This document shows positions 26,008 through 34,953 of a DNA stretch of 64,000 nucleotides, piece by piece. The notes under the pieces were generated by a model that worked only from the letters and a program-made list of their open reading frames with translations, did not search any database and was not told the origin of the DNA. The position numbers and the translations under genes were made by a program. The stretch is from Bacillota bacterium (GTDB lineage Bacteria > Bacillota > Sulfobacillia > JABLXB01): the NCBI GenBank assembly GCA_013178305.1, contig JABLXB010000003.1, positions 310,001-374,000 on the forward strand, read 5' to 3'. Position 1 is the stretch's first letter; each line of letters starts with the position of its first letter.

Positions 26008-26745
26008 ATGACTGTGTGGCGGGCCCGCATCGGCATTCTGATACCGTGCGTAAACGTGGTCATGGAGCAAGATTTCCACAGGCTGTTGCCTGATGGGGTG
26101 ACCGCGCACGCGGCAAGAGTCGGCCGATCGCAGCTCAAATCCACGCTAAGCGCCGAGCACGAGACGGTGCAGCGCGCCGTAGAAGCAGTACGCTTGCTGG
26201 CTCACGCTTGTGTTGACATCGTTGTCTTTGGGTGCACTGCTGCAAGCGTCACGCGCGGTCCAGGCGGGGACCTGGAGATCGGCGCCGAGATAGCTTCAGC
26301 CGGCGGTATGCCGTGCGTGACCACGGCCACTGCTGTCGTCGAATCGTTAAGAGCAGTCGGTGCAAGAAGCATATCGGTTGCGACCCCGTACATCGACGAG
26401 ATCAACTCCATCGAGGAGGCTTTCCTCAGGGATTCCGGGTTTGAAGTGCCGGCTGTCAAGGGTTTGGGGATTGTCGAGAGCGTTCAAATACCCCGTGTGA
26501 GTCCAGAAAGCATCTACAGGTTTGCGCGGTCGGTGTTTCGCCCGGGGAGCGATGCGTTGTTCATCAGTTGCACAAACTTCCGTGCTGCTGAGATCGCTCC
26601 CGTCCTGGAGCAGGATCTCGGTGTTCCGGTAATTACCTCCAATACAGCCTCACTCTGGGCTGCCCTACGCCGGCTCGGCATTAACGACGCTGTGCCTGGG
26701 GGCGGGGTGCTCTTCAACGGCGGAGAAAGGGTGATGCGGAAATGA
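26008..26745 (+). CDS. Maleate isomerase / Asp-Glu racemase superfamily protein (two-cysteine form)
   Basis: 245 residues; gaggaggg lies 9 bases before the ATG (a GTG one codon earlier is equally possible). It has the N-terminal ARIGILIPCVNVVMEQDF (maleate isomerase PSSNTVxE region), the first active-site cysteine in VVFGCTAASVT and the second in LFISCTNFRAAE. Relatives are maleate cis-trans isomerase, arylmalonate decarboxylase and hydantoin/aspartate racemases, which use cysteine thiolates on 2-carboxylate substrates. The stop overlaps the next start by 4 bases. A paralog lies at 27833. Isomerisation of a maleate-like product of ring degradation is plausible. Confidence 0.85.
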   Translation: MTVWRARIGILIPCVNVVMEQDFHRLLPDGVTAHAARVGRSQLKSTLSAEHETVQRAVEAVRLLAHACVDIVVFGCTAASVTRGPGGDLEIGAEIASAGGMPCVTTATAVVESLRAVGARSISVATPYIDEINSIEEAFLRDSGFEVPAVKGLGIVESVQIPRVSPESIYRFARSVFRPGSDALFISCTNFRAAEIAPVLEQDLGVPVITSNTASLWAALRRLGINDAVPGGGVLFNGGERVMRK

Positions 26746-27776
26746 GCGCCAGCACGCTTTTCTTGAGCCAGCGAGACGTTATTCTGGCTGGTGGGCTCGA
26801 CATGAAGGAGACGTTGAAGGCCGTCGAAAGCGGGTTCAAGGCCCACGGGACTGGCAGGTACGTACAGCCTCCCAAGACCAATTTACGAAAAGGGCCTCCG
26901 GGAAGCCCTCAGGCTTCTCAGGGCCTCATTATGGCGATGCCGGGATATCTGAGCGGGGAACCTGAGATTCTTGGACTCAAGTGGGTTCTGGCCATGACGG
27001 AGAACCCGGTGAAGTATGGATTGCCCAGGTCTTCCTCTTTGATCATCTTGAACGACCCAGACACGGGGCTGCCAATCGTCATCATGGAGGGCACGATCAT
27101 AAACGCCACACGCACCGGCGCAGCTACCGGCGTCGGGGCGAAGTACCTGGCCAGGCCGCGCGCAACTGTCATGGGGCTTGTGGGCGCCGGGCCTCAAGGT
27201 CGCGCTCAAGTTCTTGGAGTCGCGGCTGCAGTCTCGTCGCTTGCGGAGGTAAGGATATTCGACCTGAATGCGGCCAGGGCGGGCGCACTTGCAGGCGAAC
27301 TCATGGAGTCGACGGGTCTGGGCGTCAAAGTCGCCTCGAGCGCCAGGGAAGCAGCGAGGGATGCCGACATAGTGGCCACGGCTACCATTGCAGGAGAACC
27401 ATACCTGGAGGCCGAGTGGCTTGCGCCTGGCGCATTCTATGCTGATGTTGCGGCCAACGATGCAACGCCAGGCGTGTATCTGAGGGCCGGCAAGGTGATC
27501 ACGGATGACTGGGAGCAAATGAAACGCCACGGCGCCGGAACGCTTCTGGAGATGTACCGCAGGGGCGAGGTTGGGGATGACCGGATATACTGTGACTTCG
27601 GAAAGATCGTAGCTGGCGAGAAGCCGGGCCGGGAGCGGGATGAAGAGACCATAGTGTTCAAGCATATCGGAATGGCCGTGACAGAACTTCCTGAGGCTTA
27701 CCGGATATATCGCAACGCCGTGTCCAGAGAGATTGGAACCGTGCTCGCCCTGTGGGATAAACCGATATGGGTTTGA
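26742..27776 (+). CDS. Ornithine cyclodeaminase / mu-crystallin family protein
   Basis: 344 residues. Start LSQRDVILAGGLDMKETLKA, then KWVLAMTENPVKYGLP, EGTIINATRTGAATGVGAKY and a Rossmann fold with MGLVGAGPQGRAQVLGVAA. The family contains NAD(P)-dependent ornithine cyclodeaminases, ketimine/imine reductases and amino-acid dehydrogenases; the exact reaction cannot be told from motifs. ATGA overlap with the previous gene means coupled translation. In this cluster it may reduce or deaminate an imine formed during breakdown of an N-containing ring. Confidence 0.85.
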   Translation: MSASTLFLSQRDVILAGGLDMKETLKAVESGFKAHGTGRYVQPPKTNLRKGPPGSPQASQGLIMAMPGYLSGEPEILGLKWVLAMTENPVKYGLPRSSSLIILNDPDTGLPIVIMEGTIINATRTGAATGVGAKYLARPRATVMGLVGAGPQGRAQVLGVAAAVSSLAEVRIFDLNAARAGALAGELMESTGLGVKVASSAREAARDADIVATATIAGEPYLEAEWLAPGAFYADVAANDATPGVYLRAGKVITDDWEQMKRHGAGTLLEMYRRGEVGDDRIYCDFGKIVAGEKPGRERDEETIVFKHIGMAVTELPEAYRIYRNAVSREIGTVLALWDKPIWV

Positions 27777-27832
27777 GTCGCCGAGGGCTGGCAACCTCAC
27801 GGGATATTTGAGGATAAGGAGATATTGGGTGT

Positions 27833-28543
27833 ATGCTGGGATGGCGTGCAAGAATAGGTGTACTGCTACCGGCCAATAATACGGTTCTCGAGCCTGAGAT
27901 GTACGGAGCGGCGCCGAGAGGCATGACGTTTCACTTCACAAGAATGGTCTCGAGCAGGACCGGCCACAGCAGTGTGGAGGGCCTACACAATATGGTCACC
28001 AACGTTGATCGTGGGGCGGAGGAACTCTCAATAGCCGGCGTCGACGTTGTAGTATATGCCTGTCTGTCTACGAGCCTGGCAGTCGCTGGGTGGGAGGATA
28101 CATTCCAGCACAAAGTGGCCAGGTGGACAGCCGCCAGCGCATTTACCGCGTACCAGGCGACGGTGGAATCCCTGCGTCTTCGCGGGGCTCGCCGGATAGC
28201 CATTCTATGTCCGTACGGACACGAAATAGATGCGATGGTGACTCCAAGATTCAGGGAAGCCGGATTCGATGTGGTCGCTATCAGAAGTCTAAACGTGACA
28301 GGGCTGCGGGCTGTCTGCAATGTGCCGCTCGAAACCACTTACCGGGCATCCAGGGAGCTTGCGAAAGAGGTTGGAGCGGCCCCTGCCATTGATGCCCTGT
28401 GCATATTGGCGACTGATTTGAGGACCATGGATGTGGTCGGGGTCATCGAGCGTGACCTCGGCATTCCAGTTGTGAGCACCAATATGGCCATACTTGAGAG
28501 TAGCCTCGGCCGGGTTAGGAGCTGCCAGCTCCAGACCCTGTAG
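27833..28543 (+). CDS. Maleate isomerase / Asp-Glu racemase superfamily protein (second cysteine lost)
   Basis: 236 residues, ATG after gataaggagatattgggtgt. It shares WRARIGVLLPANNTVLEPEM at the N-terminus and the first cysteine (VVVYACLSTSLA) with the paralog at 26008. The second active-site position reads LCILATDLRTMD, where relatives have CTNLR, so alanine replaces the second catalytic cysteine. Arylmalonate decarboxylase also works with a single cysteine, but keeps the other one. The two paralogs are divergent and may do different steps. The gene ends the plus-strand run of the catabolic island. Confidence 0.83.
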   Translation: MLGWRARIGVLLPANNTVLEPEMYGAAPRGMTFHFTRMVSSRTGHSSVEGLHNMVTNVDRGAEELSIAGVDVVVYACLSTSLAVAGWEDTFQHKVARWTAASAFTAYQATVESLRLRGARRIAILCPYGHEIDAMVTPRFREAGFDVVAIRSLNVTGLRAVCNVPLETTYRASRELAKEVGAAPAIDALCILATDLRTMDVVGVIERDLGIPVVSTNMAILESSLGRVRSCQLQTL

Positions 28544-28574
28544 CACCGGGTGACCGACAACTCTTGCAGCGAGC

Positions 28575-29453
28575 CTACGCGTTGTCGTAGATTGACTTGG
28601 CCTGTGTGGGCGTGACGTAGGTTCCGCCATTGGCATCGATATGATCAACAAACCGGAGCAACCTTTCAAGCATGGAAGGGTTACTGGCTGTTATGGTGTG
28701 AACCAGGAAGTGAATTATCTGAGGCGTTCCGGAATTTCGAGCGCGGCCCGTAATCGTGTCCCATATCCTGTTGAGATTGTCCAGGTCCTGCAAATCCCCA
28801 TCCACGTAAAGCACATTTCTTTGCTCCCCGCCGAAGCCGTCCGCGCCAAGCGGGATTTCCAGTACCTTGCTGCGTTCGTCACCGCACTCTCCATGGGTCT
28901 TGTCGACCCTGCACAGGTAGTAGGCCGAATAGGGGGCTCCCGCCCAGGTTGCCTGCTTGGAGGGTTCGTTCACTCCGGGCGCTGCCGACATATCGATGAA
29001 AAGACCAAGGCTTTCGAGCAACTCCGTCATGAACGGCGCATATGCGTACAGGCCGCCGCGGTATCCGACCGGCCTGACACCCTGATCGGAGAGGGTCCGG
29101 TAGGCGCATTCCACGACCTGCTCCATGTGGTCCTTGTCTCCGTAGAGAGTTCCCTTGCCTGCAATTTCCTCGTGCGTATGAACGAGCACTTCTGCGCCGG
29201 CAGTCAAGGCGTTTCTCCAGAGACCCAGGAACGGCTCCTTCAGGAATGCATCCCTGCAATATGTGCCCGTATGCGCCGCAAACGTGAAGCGCCCGCCGAC
29301 GAGTTTTTTCATCAGTTCGGTCATTTTTTCTATCTCCTCGTGGCAGAGCGCGAGAGGGGGCGTCCCTACACTGTAGTTCTTCCTGGGATTGAGCGGGCCA
29401 AACTCCGCCCATGTCACGTCTATCAAAGGGACACAGTATGCGAGGTGTTCCAT
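28575..29453 (-). CDS. Polysaccharide deacetylase-like protein
   Basis: 292 residues using the ATG at 29453, which follows ccaaggagtgaccgggat; the frame is open upstream but only into the neighbouring gene. It has the loose fold pattern of NodB-type deacetylases: LIDVTWAEFGP near the start, FTFAAHTGTYC, a His pair in VLVHTHEEIAG, RPVGYRGGLY and HFLVHTITASN at the end. The classical metal triad is not cleanly conserved, so it may act on a small amide or imide rather than a polysaccharide (allantoinase and some other hydrolases share the fold). It is 41 bases downstream of the second AOR on the same strand. Confidence 0.65.
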   Translation of the reverse strand: MEHLAYCVPLIDVTWAEFGPLNPRKNYSVGTPPLALCHEEIEKMTELMKKLVGGRFTFAAHTGTYCRDAFLKEPFLGLWRNALTAGAEVLVHTHEEIAGKGTLYGDKDHMEQVVECAYRTLSDQGVRPVGYRGGLYAYAPFMTELLESLGLFIDMSAAPGVNEPSKQATWAGAPYSAYYLCRVDKTHGECGDERSKVLEIPLGADGFGGEQRNVLYVDGDLQDLDNLNRIWDTITGRARNSGTPQIIHFLVHTITASNPSMLERLLRFVDHIDANGGTYVTPTQAKSIYDNA

Positions 29454-29494
29454 ATCCCGGTCACTCCTTGGCAGAACGCGTCGCTGCCGCCCAG

Positions 29495-31441
29495 TTATCT
29501 GCCTGACTGGCGCACGAGCCTTCCCGCGTTCGCCAGCCTCAAACCAACGTCGCTCAGACCCAGGCTGACCAGGCACTCCTCAGTCTGCCATCCGGAATGA
29601 ATGTCCCAGCCGTGAGCCATGTAGTAATCGTCGAGCATCTTGTTCCAGCCCTGAAGATCCAGCACTGCACCTTTGAATGGCCCGGAGCTCACTGGTGTCG
29701 TCATCAGGCGCCTGGGTGGATAATCATCGACTCTCGTGAAGCCCGCGTGCAGTGTATTGAACGCTTTTTCGACATTGTAAATCACTTCCCCCTTTCGCAG
29801 CAGCTGCGCGGCAGATACGTATTTCCCGGCTGAGGCGCTGTACATTTCAGCATAATCATCGGGCCCCAGCATCGAGATTCCTGACCACCAGCTCCCGAAA
29901 TAGCACAGGCCAAGGGAATCGACTACGGCCTTGAAATCTTCGAACCATTTTACGAGCGTTCCTTTCCCCTCATACGAACACGGATCCCCAGCCGTTGGCA
30001 CTCCGAATAGCGAAGAAGCGGTGGCCGGGTCAAGGCGCTTCTGCTCGGTGTTCGGGGCTCCGTTCAGATGGCCGCCGCCGCGTGTCGAGGTTATGATGCC
30101 AAGCGCCCATGCTTTGTGAGACCGAACCCCTTGTTCGTTTATGCCAGCGCCTTTCACGTGCATGGCGCACTCCAGTGCTTCTCCGCCGATACGCTCTGCG
30201 GCTCGTGCGACTCCCCCTGCAAGCAAGTCTCCGAAGCCTTTGCGATAAGCGATGTCCCCAAGCACGCGTAGAACCGCGTCTCCATCACCCCACCTTAGAC
30301 GGACTCCTATCTGGTTGGAGCGCAGTATTCCTCGTTCGATGCAATCCATAGCCCACGCTATCGCGGCTGTAGAACCATCAACATCAAGACCGGCATCCGT
30401 GAGTATCGCCTGAGCCCCTATTACGACTTCCGGATCGGCTATGTCCAGGTTGGACGTGAAGGCGCGGTGAGTATTCGACTGGATCCCTTCTACCTCGATG
30501 CCCGCGCGCTTGCCATTCGTAATTGCGTACTTCCGGCTGCATCCGATCGGGCATTCGTAACAGGCCATGCGGTGCACCAGGTAGTTGTCCCTGAAGGCCT
30601 TCTCCTTGACACGGGCGGTAAGCTCCGCTTGCCAGACTTCGTCGAGCAGGTTTCGAGCCGTCTGTGGTAAGTCTTCATTCAGGCCCCCTGCTGCAGACCG
30701 CCCCATGGTTCCGTACTCACTGAGGATGGCTGCGTCCCTCGATGCCAGGATTTTCTCTCTAGCCCGGCGACAGGCGTTTGCGAATTCGTCGGTGTACCTG
30801 CCGGACGGGCATCCACAGCGCGACGACGCTCCGGAAACTGCAATGGCCTTCAGATTCTTCGAGCCGAATACTGCTCCAATACCACCCCAGCCTGCTGCTC
30901 TCGCCTCATGAACGATCACGCAAGAGATGAGGACCAGATTCTCACCAGCAGGCCCTATTGATGCCACCTGCGCGTCTTCGTCGTTTGTCTCCTGCCTGAT
31001 TGCAGCCGCACAGCACCGTGTAGTCATGCCCCAAAGGTGGTCTGCCGGTCGAATCTCAGCGCGGCCGTCGAATATCCACAGATACACAGGCTTCGCCGAA
31101 GCTCCCGACACGAGCACGTAGTCGATACCTGCTGCGGAAAGGGCCGCTCCAAAGTGACCTCCAACATTGGAGGTGCATATGCCGTTTGTAATCGCGTTCT
31201 TCGTTACGAGAGCGGTCCGGGAAGAAGACGGCGCTTGAGTCCCGGTAAGGCCACCGTTACAGACTGCAATCACGTTTTGCGGGTCAAGAGGGGAAACACC
31301 CGGTGAGACCTCGTTGAACACAATCCAGTCTCCGACGCCGCGTCCACCTATCCACCTGTCCGCTAAATCCTGTGCGTCCTGATATCTCAGCTGTCCGCTC
31401 GTAAGATCGACTCGCAGAAGTCGCGCTCGCAAGTGCCCCAT
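29495..31441 (-). CDS. Aldehyde:ferredoxin oxidoreductase family protein (second copy)
   Basis: 648 residues. AOR motifs: ARLLRVDLTSGQLRYQD, WIGGRGVGDWIVFNE, TKNAITNGICTSNVGGHFG, GAVFGSKNLKAIAVSG. The cluster ligands are C294, C297 and C301 in MACYECPIGCSRKY, with a fourth cysteine in VDSLGLCYFGSW. It is clearly diverged from the copy at 18667. The start is uncertain: ggagg lies too close to the ATG at 31441 and is better spaced for a TTG three codons on. On the minus strand with the deacetylase-like gene it forms a convergent operon facing the isomerase genes. Confidence 0.92.
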   Translation of the reverse strand: MGHLRARLLRVDLTSGQLRYQDAQDLADRWIGGRGVGDWIVFNEVSPGVSPLDPQNVIAVCNGGLTGTQAPSSSRTALVTKNAITNGICTSNVGGHFGAALSAAGIDYVLVSGASAKPVYLWIFDGRAEIRPADHLWGMTTRCCAAAIRQETNDEDAQVASIGPAGENLVLISCVIVHEARAAGWGGIGAVFGSKNLKAIAVSGASSRCGCPSGRYTDEFANACRRAREKILASRDAAILSEYGTMGRSAAGGLNEDLPQTARNLLDEVWQAELTARVKEKAFRDNYLVHRMACYECPIGCSRKYAITNGKRAGIEVEGIQSNTHRAFTSNLDIADPEVVIGAQAILTDAGLDVDGSTAAIAWAMDCIERGILRSNQIGVRLRWGDGDAVLRVLGDIAYRKGFGDLLAGGVARAAERIGGEALECAMHVKGAGINEQGVRSHKAWALGIITSTRGGGHLNGAPNTEQKRLDPATASSLFGVPTAGDPCSYEGKGTLVKWFEDFKAVVDSLGLCYFGSWWSGISMLGPDDYAEMYSASAGKYVSAAQLLRKGEVIYNVEKAFNTLHAGFTRVDDYPPRRLMTTPVSSGPFKGAVLDLQGWNKMLDDYYMAHGWDIHSGWQTEECLVSLGLSDVGLRLANAGRLVRQSGR

Positions 31442-31536
31442 TCCTCCAGGCCTCAGATAGCTCTTTCAAGGTCTTTTCGATGAGCGGAAGGCAATTCCTT
31501 TTCGTGGGCAAGTATGGGCCCTCAGCCTCCCCGGCT

Positions 31537-31992
31537 TCACTGATGGGGGAGGTTGACTGTCACAGTGCGGCTGGCGCCATCCCAGTCTACGGAAGCGCCC
31601 AATTCACCCACATAGCGCAGGGGCACCATAGTACGGTTCTGCTGAATAACGGGAACCGTATCCATCGACTTCCGCTTACCATTTACCTCAGCAGTCCTGC
31701 TGCCAATGGTCAATTTGACCGTCAACTCAGCCTTGACGATCGTGATCAGCCGGTGGGCACCATCCCAGTACACCAGCGCACCGAGCCCCTCGGCGATTGC
31801 GCGCAGCGGAACCATGGTACGGTTGCTGCCATCGATATAGGGTTCCGAGTCGAAGAAAATGGGGACATTGTTGACGATGACACCGATCTGTCCTGGCTTT
31901 CCAGCGTATCCGTAGATCAGGTATTGCTGACGCTGCTGCCTGAATGCCGCCAGCTCGGCTGCGTAGCGACTCTCTCTCGGCTCAATCTGCTC
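31537..31992 (-). pseudogene. 5'-truncated gene with two copper-amine-oxidase-N-like (stalk) domains
   Basis: The minus-strand frame contains YIDGSNRTMVPLRAIAEGLG, then ALVYWDGAHRLITI and later NRTMVPLRYVGELG, then ASVDWDGASRTVTV. This is the repeated NRTMVPLR...VxWDG pattern of extracellular copper amine oxidase N-terminal (stalk) domains common in Bacillota wall and surface proteins. Upstream the frame ends at a stop at 31993-31995 with no signal peptide and no good start. The missing 5' part lies where the ISNCY-type element begins (32022), so insertion and decay probably removed it. Confidence 0.65.
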
Positions 31993-32021
31993 TCACATCC
32001 ATCATGCCAACACCACTACCT

Positions 32022-33260
32022 AGTTTCTGCTGAAAAAGTTGGTTATTGGACCTTGAAAACAGCATAAATAGCTGGATTCCGGCTGCCTCGGCAGGCTGGT
32101 TCCTACGGAGGTGAGGCCTGATGTTACGCCTTCACCAGGAGCATAGGAACCAGATTACTTTCCTGGACGAGCTCTTACTACCCGACCTCCGCTGCCTGCC
32201 CTAAGAACTGGCCCAGATGGCTTGATGATGAACGATTCTTCCGCCCATTCCTCGGTCACTACCACCAACGGCTGGGACGGCCATCGATTCCCGCCGAGAA
32301 TACCTCCGGATGATAGCCCTGAAGCACTCATCGACCGGCAGGTCTGTACGCTAGTCGAGGACCGGATCAGTTGGGGCGACGGTTCTGTCGTATCCCATGG
32401 AACCAGCCGGTCCCTCACCCGAGCAGCCTGACCAAGATCCGTCAGCGTCTGGATGTGAACGGTGGGAACCACATGGCGCTCCTGAACGAGCACCTGGTTC
32501 GCAAGGCGAGCGAAGAAGGACTGCTGAAAGCACGTAAGATACGGGTGGATACGACTGCCGTCGAAGCCAACATCCATCATCCGACCGATGCCAGCCTGAT
32601 CTACGATGGGGTGCGGACAATTACCCGCCTGGTCAAACAGGTAAAGGCCCTGGGCGCTGCTAACGGCCTGTATTGTATGAAAAAACCGGACCCGCAGCCT
32701 CAAGAAGCGACTGCTTAGCATCACAAAGGTCCTGCGCCGGCGAACCGGTGAGGCGGTAAAAGAGGTACGGCGGATCACCGGAGACATGACGGACATCGGG
32801 AACAAGGTACTGCAGGTGGTCAGCAGGGTCCTCGAAGAGTTGCAGGCCAGTGGCGACACTGCCGTGAAACGGGTAGCCGAAGGCCTGGTGACCCTGCAAG
32901 ACTGCACAACACGTATAATCGAAAAGTTGGGCGTGAAGAAGGCTAGTCTGCCCCGCAAGGGCAAACTCAGCGGTAAACGCCGAGCGTATGAACGCCAGTC
33001 CTGGTTTGAGCGTCTCCAACGTTGGCGCGCCGGCCAGGAGGCCACGATCAGCGTGCTTAAACGACGCTACGGGTTGGACCGACTCTGTACCGTGGGTTGG
33101 ACGGCCCCCGGCGCTGGGTAGGCGGGGTGATTTGGGCCTACAATCTCCACCAGATCGCGCAGATTGCCTGATCCCCCGGTGGTAGCCGAACCGTGACCAA
33201 TTGTCAAGGAGCAACATGCCGGGAAACTAAACCGGCAATGCGGGTTTTTCAGCAAAAACT
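32022..33260. mobile_element. ISNCY/IS1182-like insertion sequence with terminal inverted repeats
   Basis: The left end agtttctgctgaaaaa (32022-32037) and the right end tttttcagcaaaaact (33245-33260) are inverted repeats with one mismatch over 16 bases. They enclose a decayed transposase gene. The element is about 1.24 kb. No clear target duplication was found beside the ends. Confidence 0.7.
32121..33171 (+). pseudogene. ISNCY-type transposase, several frameshifts and stops
   Basis: Read across frames, the pieces in order are: MLRLHQEHRNQITFLDELLL at the N-terminus, LDDERFFRPF and HYHQRLGRPSIPAE, FCRIPWNQPVPHPSSLTKI, then ARKIRVDTTAVEANIHHPTD with a catalytic Asp, later WFERLQRWRAGQEATISVLK and finally IWAYNLHQIAQIA. 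This matches transposases with the VDTTVVEANIHYPTDSSLL motif. At least three frame changes and in-frame stops make it inactive. Confidence 0.75.
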
Positions 33261-33699
33261 ATCTAACACAGTTGCTGAGTGTGGCAAGCCTGCTGTACCG
33301 TATTGCGCTTCAAGGCCTTTGCGCGCCCTGGCTATCAACTCGCGCTGGTTTCGGCTTTGCGGGCTGCGGCCGACCCAACACCCAGTCCTACTGACGTCTC
33401 CCTCCACCAGCAGTTGCCTAGCACGCCTTGAGTTACTTCGCCCGAGCGAGCCACCACGTACTTGTCGATCAAATTCGGTTGACTCCAACATACCTCGACA
33501 ACTAGAATAAAGCTGCCAGGAAATGGGAATGCTGGTGTCGAGTCCCTCCCCGATTTCTACACGCTTTGACGTAGTGTCCCTCGGTTGGCGTCGGTTCCCG
33601 AAATCCGGCGGCAGTGCGCTGCCTGCCCGGCTCCAGGTTCAAAGAGTCGTATGGGGGGTGTGTTGTCTGAAGCCTGCTATTGGGAGCCTCTGTTCCGCT
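33261..33699. other. Gap between IS element and pilin genes
   Basis: No supported gene on either strand. Short open frames exist but show no family pattern or ribosome site. The last 100 bases before 33700 presumably hold the promoter of the pilin genes; I could not pick convincing -35/-10 boxes. Confidence 0.35.
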
Positions 33700-33906
33700 A
33701 TGAAGAGATGCAGGGAGAAAGTCGTTGGTACCCTCACCCTGCAAGTGTCGGCGGTCGCTCACAGTGAACGTGGGGCCACATCAGCTGAGTATGCGCTGGT
33801 GCTCGCACTCGTGGTTGTCACGCTGATTACTGCCCTGAGTGCTCTCGGGGCGGCGTTGAACGATAAGCTCCACTCAATCATAGAGCAGATTTCCAATGCG
33901 CGCTGA
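33700..33906 (+). CDS. flp: Flp/Fap-type pilin
   Basis: 68 residues from the ATG at 33700 (gggagcc upstream). The type IVb prepilin signature SERGATSAEYALVLALVVVT shows the processing glycine, the glutamate at +5 or +6 and a hydrophobic helix, followed by a short tail LNDKLHSIIEQISNAR. Flp pilins build thin adhesive pili exported by the Tad system. The gene overlaps the TadE-like gene by 11 bases. No Tad ATPase or membrane platform is in the window. Confidence 0.85.
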   Translation: MKRCREKVVGTLTLQVSAVAHSERGATSAEYALVLALVVVTLITALSALGAALNDKLHSIIEQISNAR

Positions 33907-34306
33907 ACGGGTTGTCGCGGATCAGCGCGGCGCGGCCGCGGTTGAGTTTGTACTCGTAGCAGGCATGTTGTTTACGGTGCTGTTCGGGGTGCTGGAGTTC
34001 GGCCTGTTGATGAACTCCAAGGTGCTGATCACCTCGGCTGCGCGTGAGTGCGCCAGGCGCGCCGCCGTCGATGGCGGGTCGTCACAGGCGGCGGTGTCCC
34101 GCGCACTCGATTGCCTCCGGACGAGTAACCTGGACCCCGGGTCCGTCGAGGTCGTTATCCGGCCGGCGCAGGCCGCGTACGGCTCTCAGATAACGGTCCG
34201 GGTCTCGTGCCCGTACGTGCCGCTCACGCCTTTGCTGCGACGGGTGGCCGGTGGGCGCGTGACGCTGGATGCTGAGGTAGTGACGAGGAGCGAGAGAGTG
34301 AGATGA
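33896..34306 (+). CDS. TadE-like pseudopilin
   Basis: 136 residues with DQRGAAAVEFVLVAGMLFTV near the N-terminus, the TadE pattern (RGxxxVEF plus helix), then VLITSAARECARRAAVDGG, typical of TadE/TadF proteins. TadE-type pseudopilins are processed by the prepilin peptidase and help Flp pilus assembly. Overlaps both neighbours (11 and 4 bases). Confidence 0.85.
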   Translation: MRAERVVADQRGAAAVEFVLVAGMLFTVLFGVLEFGLLMNSKVLITSAARECARRAAVDGGSSQAAVSRALDCLRTSNLDPGSVEVVIRPAQAAYGSQITVRVSCPYVPLTPLLRRVAGGRVTLDAEVVTRSERVR

Positions 34307-34782
34307 GGGGCGAAAGAGGCTCCGTGAGCGCGACCCTTGCGCTTACCTTCCCGGTGTTGCTCGTGGCGGTTTCGCTGGTTACCGATGCGGGCGTCGCAGT
34401 CTGGGCGCGGGCCGTCGCCCAGGCCTCGGCCGACCTGGCAGCCCTGGCAGCCGTGCAGGAAATCGACCTCGATCGGCTCGCCCGCGGCGAACGGTCGCTC
34501 GTGGAAGGCGCCGCGGTGGCCCGCGCAAGGGCCGTCGCGATCGACAACTTGAACAGGGCCGTGGCGGGATTGGGGCCGATTTTCGAAGTCTCGGTCGATG
34601 TTTGCGTGTACAACCCGGAGAGCGGCGGAACGGTAGTCCACCAGCGAGACGGCAGGCGTTTGCGGGACCCTACCGTATGCGTCACCACCGGACTTCAGGC
34701 CACAGTGCCGTCGCTTGCGGCCGGGTGGAGGCGCATCGCCGTGTCGGCACACGCGGATGCGTCCGTCGTGGAGAAGAAGTAG
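34303..34782 (+). CDS. TadG/TadE-like pilus assembly protein
   Basis: 159 residues. MRGERGSVSATLALTFPVLL is a pseudopilin-like N-terminus with one membrane helix, followed by VAQASADLAALAAVQEIDLD, the ADxAALAAA element seen in TadG-like and Rv3654c-like proteins. It is shorter than TadG with a von Willebrand domain. Third gene of the small pilin operon (ATGA overlap). A surface or cell-wall role with the two upstream pilins is likely. Confidence 0.75.
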   Translation: MRGERGSVSATLALTFPVLLVAVSLVTDAGVAVWARAVAQASADLAALAAVQEIDLDRLARGERSLVEGAAVARARAVAIDNLNRAVAGLGPIFEVSVDVCVYNPESGGTVVHQRDGRRLRDPTVCVTTGLQATVPSLAAGWRRIAVSAHADASVVEKK

Positions 34783-34953
34783 GCCCACTCATTCCTAATT
34801 GCCCGCCCTGGCGAAGCGTCACAGGCTAAGTAGCCGCGACCCGGGCTCCAGCAGCAGGAACAACTCGGCAGACGCGAAATAAATCGATCGTGAGACGTCT
34901 CGCGATATCTGGTCCGAGAGACTGTGACAGCAAAGTGGCAAGGAGGCTGGCTC

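Noticed and set aside
28555-28587. cgacaac/gttgtcg inverted repeat between convergent genes as a bidirectional terminator
   Set aside because: The loop is 19 bases, there is no T tract and it reaches into the coding end of the deacetylase-like gene.
32155-33045. 296-codon minus-strand frame
   Set aside because: Antisense to the decayed ISNCY-type transposase, whose pieces are recognisable on the plus strand.
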